64,000 nt of DNA from IMG/VR virus record IMGVR_UViG_3300043411_001114, positions 1 to 64,000 of that record, one strand, 5' to 3'. Position numbers and translations under genes: made by a program. The notes under the pieces were generated by a model that was not told where the DNA came from, made no database searches, and worked only from the letters and a program-made list of their open reading frames with translations. This stretch comes from a virus. The number at the start of each line of letters is the position of its first letter. The first letter of the stretch is position 1. Positions 32,227-42,800 of this stretch are shown piece after piece.

Positions 32227-32784
32227 GTGACCACGGCAACCAGTGCAGAAAAGAAAGAAGTTCCGGTCGACCCGGCGGTGGAGCCGGGTATCGAACCTCC
32301 CGCAATGCCCACCCGCAGGGTGGTCGCCGAGGAGCCTGAGGACGACCCCCAGTCTCCTGAGAAGACCCCGATCGTCGTCACCGAACTGACCGACTCCGAG
32401 CGGGCAGACTTCGCGTCCCTGATGACCTGCGGTCGGCGATCCAAAACCATCACCGTCATGGGTCACCCGGTGGTGATTCAGACCCTCACCACCGCCGACG
32501 AGATGAGAATCGGCCTCTACACCAAGGACTTCGCCGACACCCAGTTGGGCTTCCAGCGGGCCTATCAGGTGGCGGTGTGCGCGGCAGGGGTCAGGGAGGT
32601 GCAGGGCAAGCCGCTCTTCACCTCGCTGCGCGAGATCACCAGCGACGACGAGGTCTTCGACAGGTCGGCCGCCGAGATCAAGAAGTTCTACCCGATCGTC
32701 ATCACCCAGATTTATCAGGCCATCATGGACCTGGAGCGGGAGTTCGCGGAACTGGCGATCAAACTGGGAAAACTGTCCGGCTAG
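32227..32784 (+). CDS. Tail assembly chaperone, short (G-like) product
   Basis: A 185-residue protein from a GTG with AAAGG upstream. Residues ~1-55 are acidic and disordered; the remainder is helical (FASLMTCGRRSKTITVMG, FYPIVITQIYQAIMDLEREF). It lies between the tube and tape measure genes, where the lambda G/GT pair stands. It ends in LGKLSG just after the slippery heptamer at 32766, so a fraction of ribosomes shift into the downstream frame. It likely coats the tape measure protein during tail assembly and is not expected in the finished virion. Confidence 0.85.
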   Translation: MTTATSAEKKEVPVDPAVEPGIEPPAMPTRRVVAEEPEDDPQSPEKTPIVVTELTDSERADFASLMTCGRRSKTITVMGHPVVIQTLTTADEMRIGLYTKDFADTQLGFQRAYQVAVCAAGVREVQGKPLFTSLREITSDDEVFDRSAAEIKKFYPIVITQIYQAIMDLEREFAELAIKLGKLSG

Positions 32785-33155
32785 ACGAGGTCTCCGAGTC
32801 CGAGATTCGTCTAGCCTTCCACCAGGGCCTACTGAGCGGTAGCAGCCTCAACGCCTTCCAGGCGTGGGCGCTGAAATACGCGATCGTGATGAACCGACGG
32901 ATTGAACTTCAGGACGCCGAGGATCGGCTGCAGCGCCAGACCTGGTATCTCGCCCCGGGCCGGTATGAGGAGTTGTTCCTTGCCGGAGCATTCGCACCAG
33001 ACCCTCTCACCATCGCCGGGAGAGACATAGAAGAAGTAGTAGACGATGTCGATGAACTCGACCGCTACTTCGACCAGCTGGAGCAGAAAAGGTCTGTCAC
33101 CGGCGCGGACGTCATGCACGCCCTGCGGCAGTCCGGTGAAGGAGAGTGGATGTGA
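32227..33155 (+). CDS. Tail assembly chaperone, frameshifted (GT-like) product
   Basis: A -1 shift at GGGAAAA (32766-32772) turns ...LGK into ...GKTVRLDEVSESEIRLAF, then a helical C-terminal domain of ~125 residues (FQAWALKYAIVMNRRIELQD, DDVDELDRYFDQLEQKRS) ending at 33155. The second frame has no good start codon or ribosome site of its own near 32770, and the protein makes sense only as an extension. In lambda the GT form links the chaperone to the tube subunit; the same role is expected here. The end overlaps the tape measure start. Confidence 0.82.
32766..32772 (+). promoter_or_regulatory. -1 ribosomal frameshift slippery site
   Basis: G-GGA-AAA in the zero frame (codons CTG GGA AAA) fits XXXYYYZ and is close to the lambda GGGAAAG site. 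It lies five codons before the stop of the short product. The exact junction protein and the frameshift rate cannot be read from sequence alone. Confidence 0.85.
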
Positions 33156-35446
33156 CGACTCCCTCCGATTCCTCGTTCGACTACACCGACGATTCGGTCA
33201 TAGCCCGGGTCGCCTTCGACATCCCGCACCAGGCGGTCGGTGACGTCAGCCAGTTGACCGCCGCGATGTCGGCGATGCGCACCGAACTGGAATCCATCGC
33301 CCGCGCGCAGTCCGACTGGATGGACTACCTGCGCCAGGTGCCCGAGATCACCAGCCGAGCCAATCAGGCGATCCGCGAGCAGATCACTCTGATGGAGCGG
33401 ATGTCCTACGTCCAGGGTGAGGTCGGGATCGGCGGCGGGGGCGGTAAGTTCTGGGGCGGCGGTGGTGGTGCACCCGGGGCCGCTGGAGGCGGCGGTGGTG
33501 GAGGCGGTGGTGGCTACTCCACTGCGGCAGCGCCCGGCTACGTCAACCCCTTCCGCGATATGGCCTTCGGTACCGGTGCCCACGGCGGCGACGGCGGGGC
33601 CGGTGGGATGGGTGCCGCACTCGGTGCCCTGGAGAAAAACGACCCGCACACCTTCGCCAACGTCACCTCGGCCCGGGGGCAGGCCGTCAATCCGGCCCTG
33701 CTCGGCATGGTGGGAGGCGCTCTGGCGGCCTCCTACGGCAAGGGAACCCAGCCCGGCCAGGCAGGGTCGGGTGGTGAGGCTGACGGCTCCACCGTCCCGC
33801 AAGGCACCAGCGCGGCCCGTACCTCGGCGGGCAAGCCCGACCCGGGCAAGGGCGGCGCACCGATGGGTGCCGCATCCCAGAACGACCCCGGCGAGCCGTC
33901 ACCCGATGGCACCGACAACCAGAAGATGATCTCCAACCTCCTCAACGAGGCCAGGACGGGGCGAATCGGCCCCCGAATCGCCAGCATTATCAGGTCGGTC
34001 ATCGGCGGCGGTCGGGACGCCGGTGGCGGCGGTGGTGCGGGCGGCAGCGCCGACGGTGGCGGGGCCAACGACCTCATCGGGTCGGCTTTGGGCAGCCTGG
34101 GGAGCAGCATGCTGCCCGGCATGTTCGGCGGCAGGGCCGGGGGTGGTATCGCCGGGATGCTCGGCGCTCACAAAGGCACCGCCATCGGGCTGGGTGTCGC
34201 CGGTCTGGGCCTGGGTGCCATGGGTGCCGCCCAGAACATCGGCGAGCGGGTCACCGACCTGACCCAACTCGGTTCGGTGCAGGGTGGCGGTGCGGTCGAG
34301 GGTCACGGGTACGAGGTCTCGGCCAGGATCATGGCCCTCAACCCGTTCATCAACACCGACCAGGCCCGCCAGGTCATGCAGATGAGCCTCAAGTCCGGCT
34401 TCCGTGGCGGCGAAGGCGACATGGTTCAAGACTTCATGGTCAAGAACTTCAAAGACATGTCGATGTCCTTCGCCGACTCGCTGTCGGTCATCGAATCCAG
34501 CGCCCAGAAGAGCGGCGACTCGACCCTGGGCCTTGCCGACAAGATGAAAGACCTCCAGGGCACGCTCGACCTGATGAAGGGCCTCTCCGGCGAGGGTGGT
34601 GCCGCGCTGCCGGAGCGGGAGGCGCAGTTCGAGTCGACCGTCAAAACCCTGAGTTCGCTCAACGTCAGCCCGGAGAGCGCCAACCGGTCGGCGCTGGCGA
34701 TGCAGGAGATGTTCAAGGACAACCCGATCCTGCGTTCGGCGGCACCCCAGCTCGCCAACGCCGCCGCCCAGAACCCGATGTTCATGCAGCAGGTGGCGAT
34801 GCGCAACGGAATCACCGGAATGCTGCCCGGCGCGCTACCTGGGGCCTTAGAAGACGCCGGGATCGACACCCACGATGCTTTCCTCGACCAGGCCAAGTAT
34901 GTCGCCAACATGGTGAGCAAATACCCGGGCGGGAAACGCAACCAGGCCGCCATGTTCCAGGAGTTGATGGCCCAGCAGGGTGTCCCGATGGATCAGAAGA
35001 CCGCCTACGCCCTGTATGGGGAGGTTTCGGGCGGTCGCGACATCGCCGGTGACACGGAAAAGTCCATGCAGGCCGGGGCGGGTCACAAGACCATAGGTTC
35101 CAAGATCATGGACAATTTCACCCGCCAGTCCGGTGCCCAAAGCGCCGCCGACAACTTCTCGGCCAGCCGCCAGGACGGCTTCACCCCCGACGGCCAGCCG
35201 CCTCGGTCGCTACCCCAGTCCCGGGAGCAGGTGGGTTCGGGCAGCCTGACCGCCCAAGGAACGGTGAACGGCGAACTCCGAGTCACCGTAGACCAGCAGG
35301 GACGAGTCACCGCCCCGCCGACGATCCAACTCACCGGCCAGCAGAAGGCGGTCATGGCGGGCGGCGGGTCGGGGCAGCTGAACAGCGTCGGACCGGGCGA
35401 CCCGAACTACATGCACGCGCACAACACCTTCCCGGGCGGGAGGTAG
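33152..35446 (+). CDS. Tape measure protein
   Basis: About 764 residues, the longest protein after the tail chaperones, as expected for the ruler of tail length. The N-terminal ~90 residues are helical. A glycine-rich part (~95-140, GGGGGKFWGGGGGAPGAAGG) and a Gly/Ala/Pro-rich segment to ~330 follow, with hydrophobic helices near 310-375 (AIGLGVAGLGLGAMGAAQNI) that may meet the membrane. The last third is helical then polar. No peptidoglycan hydrolase domain is seen here; those lie in the hub protein. Start GTG 33152 overlaps the previous stop; GTG 33146 is also possible. Confidence 0.82.
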   Translation: MTTPSDSSFDYTDDSVIARVAFDIPHQAVGDVSQLTAAMSAMRTELESIARAQSDWMDYLRQVPEITSRANQAIREQITLMERMSYVQGEVGIGGGGGKFWGGGGGAPGAAGGGGGGGGGGYSTAAAPGYVNPFRDMAFGTGAHGGDGGAGGMGAALGALEKNDPHTFANVTSARGQAVNPALLGMVGGALAASYGKGTQPGQAGSGGEADGSTVPQGTSAARTSAGKPDPGKGGAPMGAASQNDPGEPSPDGTDNQKMISNLLNEARTGRIGPRIASIIRSVIGGGRDAGGGGGAGGSADGGGANDLIGSALGSLGSSMLPGMFGGRAGGGIAGMLGAHKGTAIGLGVAGLGLGAMGAAQNIGERVTDLTQLGSVQGGGAVEGHGYEVSARIMALNPFINTDQARQVMQMSLKSGFRGGEGDMVQDFMVKNFKDMSMSFADSLSVIESSAQKSGDSTLGLADKMKDLQGTLDLMKGLSGEGGAALPEREAQFESTVKTLSSLNVSPESANRSALAMQEMFKDNPILRSAAPQLANAAAQNPMFMQQVAMRNGITGMLPGALPGALEDAGIDTHDAFLDQAKYVANMVSKYPGGKRNQAAMFQELMAQQGVPMDQKTAYALYGEVSGGRDIAGDTEKSMQAGAGHKTIGSKIMDNFTRQSGAQSAADNFSASRQDGFTPDGQPPRSLPQSREQVGSGSLTAQGTVNGELRVTVDQQGRVTAPPTIQLTGQQKAVMAGGGSGQLNSVGPGDPNYMHAHNTFPGGR

Positions 35447-35449
35447 TCG

Positions 35450-36166
35450 ATGGCCAAACCCGTCTCTCCCAGCAGCTACCAGTTCCCCCAGGTTGCCGCG
35501 CCGATCACCTCCCCCGACGAGCGCGGGATCGCCAGCATTTATCACCCCGAGGTGGGCACCCTGCGGCTGCGCTCCAATCCCAAGGAGTTCAACTGGTCGT
35601 ACACGCTCAACAAACGGGTCGACCAGACCTACGGCGGTCGGGTCATCCAGTTGCTGGGGACCCGAATCGAGGACTTCACCTTCACCGCCGACTGCGGTTC
35701 GGGGCGCTGGGAGTACATGAACAAGGTCGCCAAATTCATGCGCGACATCATGATCAAGCAGCGAGGCGGGGCACCGGCGACGTTCGAATACACAACCCGG
35801 GGCTGGAAGTTCAACGCCTACATCGCCAGCATCCCGTTCGCGGACGCGGTCGAGGAGGTGGCCCGCGAGTTCGAGGTGGCCATGAAGGTTCAGGAAGATG
35901 TGTCGGGGCTGATGAGCCGAAACACCCTGTCCGCCGAACTGAGGCGGCTCCAGGACGGCATGGGATTCACCCGCAGCCGCTACAACGACCCGCTCAAGGC
36001 CGGTAACGGGGTACCCAACTCGGAGGCCTTCGCCGGTAGTCCCGAAGCGATATTGGAGAGCGTCCAAGAGCTTGCGCCGAGTTTCAATTTCCTGCCGCAG
36101 AACTTCGGCGGCGGAATCGGGACCCTGCTCGGCACGCTGGCGACCGGAATCCCGGGCGAGGAGTAG
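35450..36166 (+). CDS. Baseplate or tail-tip protein
   Basis: A 238-residue protein after the tape measure, with GGGAGG upstream. The first ~150 residues form a beta-rich domain (GTLRLRSNPKEFNWSYTL, VIQLLGTRIEDFTFTADCG, WKFNAYIASIPFADAVEEV) resembling small baseplate tube-initiator proteins. The last ~80 residues are less ordered. By context it begins tube assembly on the hub. I do not assign a specific T4 homologue. Confidence 0.6.
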   Translation: MAKPVSPSSYQFPQVAAPITSPDERGIASIYHPEVGTLRLRSNPKEFNWSYTLNKRVDQTYGGRVIQLLGTRIEDFTFTADCGSGRWEYMNKVAKFMRDIMIKQRGGAPATFEYTTRGWKFNAYIASIPFADAVEEVAREFEVAMKVQEDVSGLMSRNTLSAELRRLQDGMGFTRSRYNDPLKAGNGVPNSEAFAGSPEAILESVQELAPSFNFLPQNFGGGIGTLLGTLATGIPGEE

Positions 36167-36169
36167 ATC

Positions 36170-36340
36170 ATGGCCGATTACGTTTCCAACACCCCGGTAT
36201 CTGGGCCACGCAACCTCGACTGGAAGGTGGCGTGGGACATCGGCGGCATGTCCTGGAGCTACGAGTGGGGAATGTTCTACTCAACCAGCGGCAGGGACGA
36301 CATGCTCCCGCTCCGCGAGCCTAGCTGGCCGGAGAAGTAA
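36170..36340 (+). CDS. Small aromatic-rich tail protein
   Basis: A 56-residue protein (MADYVSNTPVSGPRNLDWKV) with six tryptophans and several tyrosines. It is packed tightly between two tail genes: its ATG is 4 bases after the previous stop, and the next ATG follows its TAA at once. It is probably a small baseplate component; no homologue is recognised. Confidence 0.6.
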   Translation: MADYVSNTPVSGPRNLDWKVAWDIGGMSWSYEWGMFYSTSGRDDMLPLREPSWPEK

Positions 36341-36940
36341 ATGTCCCAGATGCTGCTCAAGGGTCATGGTGGTGCGAGATTCAAGCTCAGCGTGACCCAG
36401 TTCCGGTCGCCGATGTCGGCCTCGATCAACTCGGTTCAGGTCCGCTCGATGATGCATCACTTCCCGATCCGTGCCGGGCAGCCCGACATCCAGTTCACCG
36501 TCCAGTTCGCATCGCAGGACGACAAGCATGAGTTCCAGGACTTCGTCCGAGACCACCAGCGCAACACCCAGAAGGCGTCCTACACCGGCAACGGGGACGG
36601 GACGGTCACCCTCTTCTGGCCGGAGCGCAACATTGATAACTGGACCGGCTACATCACCACCATGCCGGTCTCCGAGTCGAGGTTCATCTACGCCCCCAAG
36701 GTGACCTTCGGGGTGGCCCTGGTCGACTCGCTGCTCAGCGAGCGGACCGTCGACTTCAGCCGTGGCAACAGTTTCTGGACCGTGGCCGGGTCTCAGATAC
36801 CGCAATTCATCATGGACGTGTTCGCGGTCGAGTCGCTGTTCAGGCTCCCGAACAACCCCAGCTCGCAGGTTATCCAGGAGGTCATGGGGGTCGGCCAGTC
36901 GGTGGCCGAGCAGATCATCAACAACACGACGGGGTTCTGA
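36341..36940 (+). CDS. Baseplate or tail protein
   Basis: A 199-residue protein. A beta-rich part (residues ~10-140, including MHHFPIRAGQPDIQFTVQFA and GTVTLFWPERNIDNWTGYI) is followed by a helical C-terminus (FIMDVFAVESLFRLP). The first part resembles tube-like domains of tail hub-associated proteins. It is encoded between the 56-residue protein and the hub, which supports a baseplate role. Confidence 0.6.
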   Translation: MSQMLLKGHGGARFKLSVTQFRSPMSASINSVQVRSMMHHFPIRAGQPDIQFTVQFASQDDKHEFQDFVRDHQRNTQKASYTGNGDGTVTLFWPERNIDNWTGYITTMPVSESRFIYAPKVTFGVALVDSLLSERTVDFSRGNSFWTVAGSQIPQFIMDVFAVESLFRLPNNPSSQVIQEVMGVGQSVAEQIINNTTGF

Positions 36941-36943
36941 GCA

Positions 36944-39802
36944 ATGACCAGCCCCGATCCTCGCGAAAAGGAATCCGAGCAGTACATCGAGCAGGGTAAG
37001 GACAATGTCCTGCTCAATATCGACCCGACCAGCCCGCCGCCGATGAAGACCCTGGTGTACTCGCCAGAAATCAAGATCCTCATCGCCCGGGGCAACAAAC
37101 AGTACGACGTTTCGGCCGACGTGGTGGCCTGGTCGCTCCGGCGGCCCGAGAACTCGATCGCCTCGCTCGTCTTCCGGCTCTCCAACAAACCGGCCTCCAA
37201 CACCGACCTGAAGAAACTGCGCTACAACCAGCTTTTCGAGCGCATGGATCGGGTCACGGTATTCCTGAAACGGATCGAGTGGGTTCAGGTCTTCTCGGGC
37301 TACCTCGACTCGGTTCCGCACGTCCAAATCTATCCGGGCACGGTGAACTTCCGGGCCTCCTGCACCCTCAAGCGACTCCTGCACACCTGGTGGGACCCGG
37401 GTCTGCCCGAGTCGCAACGCATCTTCGACCAGTCCGGCAGGGCTTTAACGGAGCTGGAAAACGGTGAGATGCAAACCGACATGGGTTTGGGGTCGCTGTT
37501 GCGTCGGCTCCTGGTCCTGGTCGGCGGCTGGAATCCCCAGAACATCCATATCCAGCGCTTCCCGTCCGGCTTCTACGACTACATGGAGGAGCAGATCAGA
37601 CGACTGACCCCGGGAGCGGAGAAGGACGTTCGATCCTTCAAGGAACTGCTGCTGGGCGAGGGTGACATCAGTATGGGTCCCGGAAGGGCCGCAGGACGCC
37701 AGCAGGGTGTCACCATGGGTGGCTACATGGTGTCGCAGCCCGAACGGATGCTGGAGGTCATTCGGGCGGTCGACGAGATGGGTATGGGGCCGGACAATAT
37801 GGACCTCGCCGCATCGCAGGGTTTGGGCACCGTCGCCGAGGGGGTCAAGGACTACCAGGATCAGGAGTTCTCCAAAGGCCAGACCGAGGTCGGCAAGAAC
37901 TGGTACGACGCGGCCCTCAAATCCGACGCCGCGATCCATTGCTTCATGACGATCGCCGCCGAATCGAACTGGATCATGTACGCCAACCGGGCGGCACCGG
38001 AGTCTCTGGGCTACCCCTACGACCCGGGCGCGATCTCCACCGACGGCTCCTCGGTGGGCCTGTATCAGCAGCAGAACAACGGGGCCTGGGGTTCGACCGC
38101 CCAGCGGATGAACGTCAAGGCCTCGACCCAGATGTTCCTCGAACAACTCAATCGGTACGAGTGGCGCAACATGGATCGGGCGGCGGCCTGCCAGGCGGTT
38201 CAGCGTTCGGCCTTCGCCGACGGCTCCAACTACAAGAAGTGGGAGCAGGCGGCGATCGAGCAGGTGCGGGCGATCCGATCCGGCACTGGTACCGCCACCG
38301 GTGCCGCCGGGGCCGCCAGCGGCAACCCGATCCCGGGCACCAACCTGGGTGGCACCCCGGTCGGCACCAACATCGCCCCGGCCCTGCCCGGCACCAGCAA
38401 CATCACCGGAGTTCCAGGAGTGCCTACGGTGAACGGAATGCCTGGGCCGACGGCGGCCGCGAGTGTGGTTGGCAAGCCGCTCTACGACTCGGGTGGCGCG
38501 CTGTCGTGCGCCCTGGCCCAGGTCGGGAAGCCGTATGTTCTTGGAGCCAACGGACCGGACGCCTTCGATTGTGGTTCCCTAATGCAATTCTCCTATCGCT
38601 CAATCGGGCTGGAAATCAGCAGAACCACCTACACCCAAGCCAGTCAGTTGGAGCGCATCCCGGCCACCAACCTCCGACCCGGAGACATGATCCAACCCGA
38701 CGAGGGTCATGTTGTGATGTACGTCAGTCCGGGGTGGGTTGTTCACGCCCCACAGCCTGGCGATGTTGTTCAGGTTGCTCCCATGTGGTTCGACCCGAAT
38801 ACTGCGGTGTGCCTGAGGGCACCCGGCGCGGAGTTCGGTGGAACCGTCCCGACCGCCTTCGACATCACCAAAGCCATGTCGGCCACCAACGCGGTGGCCG
38901 GGACGGTGACCACCGGACTGAACGGCAGCACCGGCACCGGGCAGACCGAGCCGGTCGCTCGAAACCTTTTCACCTACCAGTTCGCGGGCGGCCAATTCGC
39001 CAGCGCCATCTCGATAATGTTCGGAGGCGAGGTCGGCACCCAGGAGAAGGCGTTCATCAACGACGAGCCGCTGATTCAGACGGTGGTGTCCTTCGCTCAG
39101 GCAGGTTTGCGGAACTTCCAGTCGGCCCCCAACGGCGACTTCATCGCCTACTACCCCGACTATTTCGGTCTGGATGGCAAGGATGCGGTCTTCGCGCTCG
39201 AAGACATCGAGATGAAGAACGTCCAGATCGACCTCAACGATGACGCTATGGCTACCCACGTCTATATATCCGGCTCGACGCAGATGAATGGCAGCGGCGG
39301 CGGTGGCGTGATGGGGTGGCTCAACTCCAAGGGCGTGGCCACCGTCGAGAACCAGTGGCTGTTCGCCCGGATGGCGGCGGCGGCACCCCACGTCCCGGGC
39401 GAGTTCATTCCGAACGGTAAGGACGTGATGCGCAAGTTCGGTGCCCGGCCGCTGCAGAAGTCGATGTCATCGGTTCAGTCGGGGCCGATGGAGTTCCTGC
39501 TGGCGGTCCAGACCTTCATGACCAAATGGGCCGAACAGTATGCCACCACCATCGAGACCACATTCCTACCCGAGGTGTTCCCGGGCATGCGGCTCCACCT
39601 GGTTGATCACGGCCTGCAGGTGTACGTCGCCGAGGTCACCCACAGCGGCGACTACGAAAGCGGTTTCACGACCTCTATGGTCATCACCGCGCCCTCCAAT
39701 CCGGCGCTGCGAAACATGGCGACAAACATCTTCAACTCGACCGCCAAGGACATTGCGGACCGCCAGGACCTGACGTCGAACAAGTCGGAGGTGGCTAACT
39801 AA
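36944..39802 (+). CDS. Baseplate hub with lytic transglycosylase and NlpC/P60 domains
   Basis: A 952-residue virion enzyme. Residues ~30-150 look like a hub domain (beta-rich, KILIARGNKQYDVSADVVAW). Residues ~320-440 resemble a lytic transglycosylase: AAESNW with a likely catalytic Glu at ~340, then SSVGLYQQQNNGAWG. A Gly/Pro/Thr linker follows. Residues ~510-620 form an NlpC/P60 peptidase: GKPYVLGANGPDAFDCGS with Cys ~543, then EGHVVMYV with His ~589. The rest (~650-940) is a mixed domain, again hub-like. It would sit at the tail tip and open glycan strands and stem peptides of the host wall during injection. Confidence 0.8.
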   Translation: MTSPDPREKESEQYIEQGKDNVLLNIDPTSPPPMKTLVYSPEIKILIARGNKQYDVSADVVAWSLRRPENSIASLVFRLSNKPASNTDLKKLRYNQLFERMDRVTVFLKRIEWVQVFSGYLDSVPHVQIYPGTVNFRASCTLKRLLHTWWDPGLPESQRIFDQSGRALTELENGEMQTDMGLGSLLRRLLVLVGGWNPQNIHIQRFPSGFYDYMEEQIRRLTPGAEKDVRSFKELLLGEGDISMGPGRAAGRQQGVTMGGYMVSQPERMLEVIRAVDEMGMGPDNMDLAASQGLGTVAEGVKDYQDQEFSKGQTEVGKNWYDAALKSDAAIHCFMTIAAESNWIMYANRAAPESLGYPYDPGAISTDGSSVGLYQQQNNGAWGSTAQRMNVKASTQMFLEQLNRYEWRNMDRAAACQAVQRSAFADGSNYKKWEQAAIEQVRAIRSGTGTATGAAGAASGNPIPGTNLGGTPVGTNIAPALPGTSNITGVPGVPTVNGMPGPTAAASVVGKPLYDSGGALSCALAQVGKPYVLGANGPDAFDCGSLMQFSYRSIGLEISRTTYTQASQLERIPATNLRPGDMIQPDEGHVVMYVSPGWVVHAPQPGDVVQVAPMWFDPNTAVCLRAPGAEFGGTVPTAFDITKAMSATNAVAGTVTTGLNGSTGTGQTEPVARNLFTYQFAGGQFASAISIMFGGEVGTQEKAFINDEPLIQTVVSFAQAGLRNFQSAPNGDFIAYYPDYFGLDGKDAVFALEDIEMKNVQIDLNDDAMATHVYISGSTQMNGSGGGGVMGWLNSKGVATVENQWLFARMAAAAPHVPGEFIPNGKDVMRKFGARPLQKSMSSVQSGPMEFLLAVQTFMTKWAEQYATTIETTFLPEVFPGMRLHLVDHGLQVYVAEVTHSGDYESGFTTSMVITAPSNPALRNMATNIFNSTAKDIADRQDLTSNKSEVAN

Positions 39803-42800
39803 ATGGCCGAACTCTCATTCTCCCGCCGGACGGGCAGCGAGCGCGATATTCAGCCGGTCGCTATTGTCGCAGTCGACGCCTCGACCAGGACAGCGACCGG
39901 AGTCACCCGAACCCGGCACAGCATCCAGATCAACTGCGCCTACGCCACCGGTGACACCATCACGATCCCCGCCTCGGGCGAGCAATGGTATGTCGAGCGA
40001 TTCGACATGGAGTGGCGGCTCTACGGCCGGATTCCGTTCAATGACGCGACCCTCAACATCGCCCCCGAGGAGGGGCAGGTCTCGGTCGGCTCGGCCAGCG
40101 GTCCTCTGGAACTGAACGGCACCGAGGTTCGGGCCAACGGCGAGACCTTGCGCCTCAATGGGGTCTACTTTCGGGATACCGGCGAGCAGTTCGAGCGGTC
40201 GACCGACAAGATCAACTGGACCCCGGTCGCGGCAGGTCTGGCGGGCCTGGTGGAACTCATCGCCAACGCCCTCACCGGCTACGAGGGCGTGAGCCAGACC
40301 GACGCGGTGCAGGCGCTCAAGGACTGGGCGTCCCTGATTCAGGAGATTCTGGACAGCTTCTGGCTCTTCTGGACGCAGATGTGCGAGAACATCTTCGTCA
40401 ACGGCCTCAAGCGGCTCGGGGTGGGCGAGACCGACCTGGAGAAGATCGTCAACGGGTTGCAGAACTTCGTCAACTACGCCTTCAGCCTGATCTTCTGCGA
40501 CTTCACCGGCGACCTCACCCCGCAGACCTTCCTGGCCCGGCTGCGCGACCTGCTGGCCCCCCTCAAGGACAACCCGATCATTCTGGGATTCCAGGCGATC
40601 GCTCAAATTCTTGAGTTGTCCGTCGGCAACCTGCTCAACGACGCGGTCGCCGGGGCCACCGGATTCCTGGAACTCCTGTTCAACATCATCACCTGCAACT
40701 GGGAGGACATCGACCTCGCCTGGATCGAGGGGATCATCGGCCTGGTCGGAGAGGACACCCCGTTCGCGCCAGCAAACATCTTCAAGTTCATCGTCGGACT
40801 GATCGAGCCGCTGATGACCAACCCCTTCGCCCTGGGCCTGATGGCCATCGCCGAGGCTCTGGGCAAGGAGGTCTCGGGCCTGCTGGACGGGGCCATCACC
40901 GGTGGCATGGAGTTTATTCGGTTCCTGTTCGACCTGCTGCTCTGCCAGGTCGACCCCGATGAACTCACCGCCGTTCTCGGGATCGCCGGATCGACATTCA
41001 GCCCGGCCTTCATCGCCAAGGCGATCAACGACTTCTTTCAGTTCTTCCGCGACAACCCTTTCCTGACCGGGTTGCAGGACTTCCTGGGTCTGGTCGGGGA
41101 GACCACCGGCAATCTGTTACAGGACGCGGTGGCCGGTGTCACCGAGTTCGTCAGCCTTGTGGTGGGCGTCATCTTCTGCGACCCCGACAAGCTAGAGCAG
41201 CTGGGCGACCTGGTGGACGGCATCCTGCCCGGCATCGGTGACCCGTTGGGCATCCTGCGCCTGATCTACGAGAAGATCATCAGCCCCATCCTGAACAACC
41301 CTCTGGTGATGCTCATCAAAGGCTTTGCCGAAACCGTCCTGGGTATCGGTGGCGGACTGCTGAACCAGGTTCTGGTCGGTTCGGGCGACCTGATCAACTG
41401 GGTTCTGAAAATCATCAAGACCATCATCCCGCTCGGCACCGGAGCGTGGGCCGCCTTACTCCCGTTCGTCGACTGGGATGCCGTCGATGAGGCTGACGTC
41501 AATTTTCCCGATCTGGGTACCGTACTGGCCGGTTTCGATCCTTTCGATCTTTTCGTGCCGCTGCAGCAGTTCTTCGCCAACCTGACCAGCCTGTTTGGTT
41601 TGGACTTCCTGGACGAGGACTTCGATCCCCTAACCGCCGTCAGCGACTTCCTGACCCACGTCACTACCGACCTGAGTGGTTGGATTCAAACCAACGTCAT
41701 AGGACCGATAGTCACCGCCATACTCGGATCAGGTTTCACCAGTCTCGCTAACATAACTACGTTCTTCAATCGCCTCCGTCAGATCTTTAACGGCTTCAAT
41801 TTCATGGGTGGTTCGTTCAACCCAATAGACGCCGTCAGGGCGTTGCTTGAACTATTCTTCAACCCGGACAAGGTTCTACAACTCGATGACGACGACGAAC
41901 TGCCCGTCAGCACCATTAAAGGCATCGCCGATTTCGCCAACTCGAACATCATCCGGCCGATCGTTACCACGCTGCTGCTCGGTAGCGGGCTAGACCTCAC
42001 CAAATTCGGAATCAACACCCAGGAAGACCTCGACAATGTCGACATCGGCGTACTTGGCGACCTGGCCGGGAGTCTACTGACCTCTCTGGGCAACATTCCG
42101 GCCGACCTGCTGACAGGACTGATCCCTCCCGCGATCATGGGTGTGGTTCCGGTCGCCAACATCTCCGACACCTCGCCCAACCTCCTCCTTCAGGGGGCTT
42201 TCCTTGATGCGATTAGCGTCGAGGACAACGACAACTGGTTCTGGGACTCGACCACCAACATGGCGGGTAGCGTCGGTGGTTCTGCCAAGACGGTTATCTC
42301 CCCGGCCAAGAATCGGTACCTGTACTCACGACAGACCATTCCGGTCGCGGTGGGAGACAGGATTCGGCTGAACGGCTTCGTCAAGACGACCGGACTGACC
42401 GTTTCTCCCGGCGGTTCCACCCCGATCTCCATCTCCCTGATCCCGTTTATCCGAAACTCGTCAGGGGCCACCGAGGCCCAGACTCCGGTGGTCATCGGAA
42501 CACAGTTAGGTTCCTCGACAAGCTGGACGAATGTAGGCCAATCCTCCACCACCCACTACGAGGTCACCAACGCCAGTTGGGTTTATGTTGTGGTTCGTCT
42601 GGGTGTCGCTTCGACCGCCACCGCCGGAACGGTCTGGTGGGACGCGATCAGCCTCAAGAAGGTCGGCCTACTCACGCAAGGAAACGTAGACAGCCTTCTG
42701 GCCACATGGGAACAGTCCTGGACTACAATTTTCGGCACGAGCGGTGCGGGAAAGAATTGGTCGCATTTCGTGGCAGCCCTGAGTCAGCTTAATTGGACCG

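Noticed and set aside
37939-39243. A 434-codon plus-strand frame overlapping the hub gene
   Set aside because: It is a shifted shadow of the hub gene with no ribosome site, and its product is a low-complexity Arg/Gly/Pro/Gln protein.
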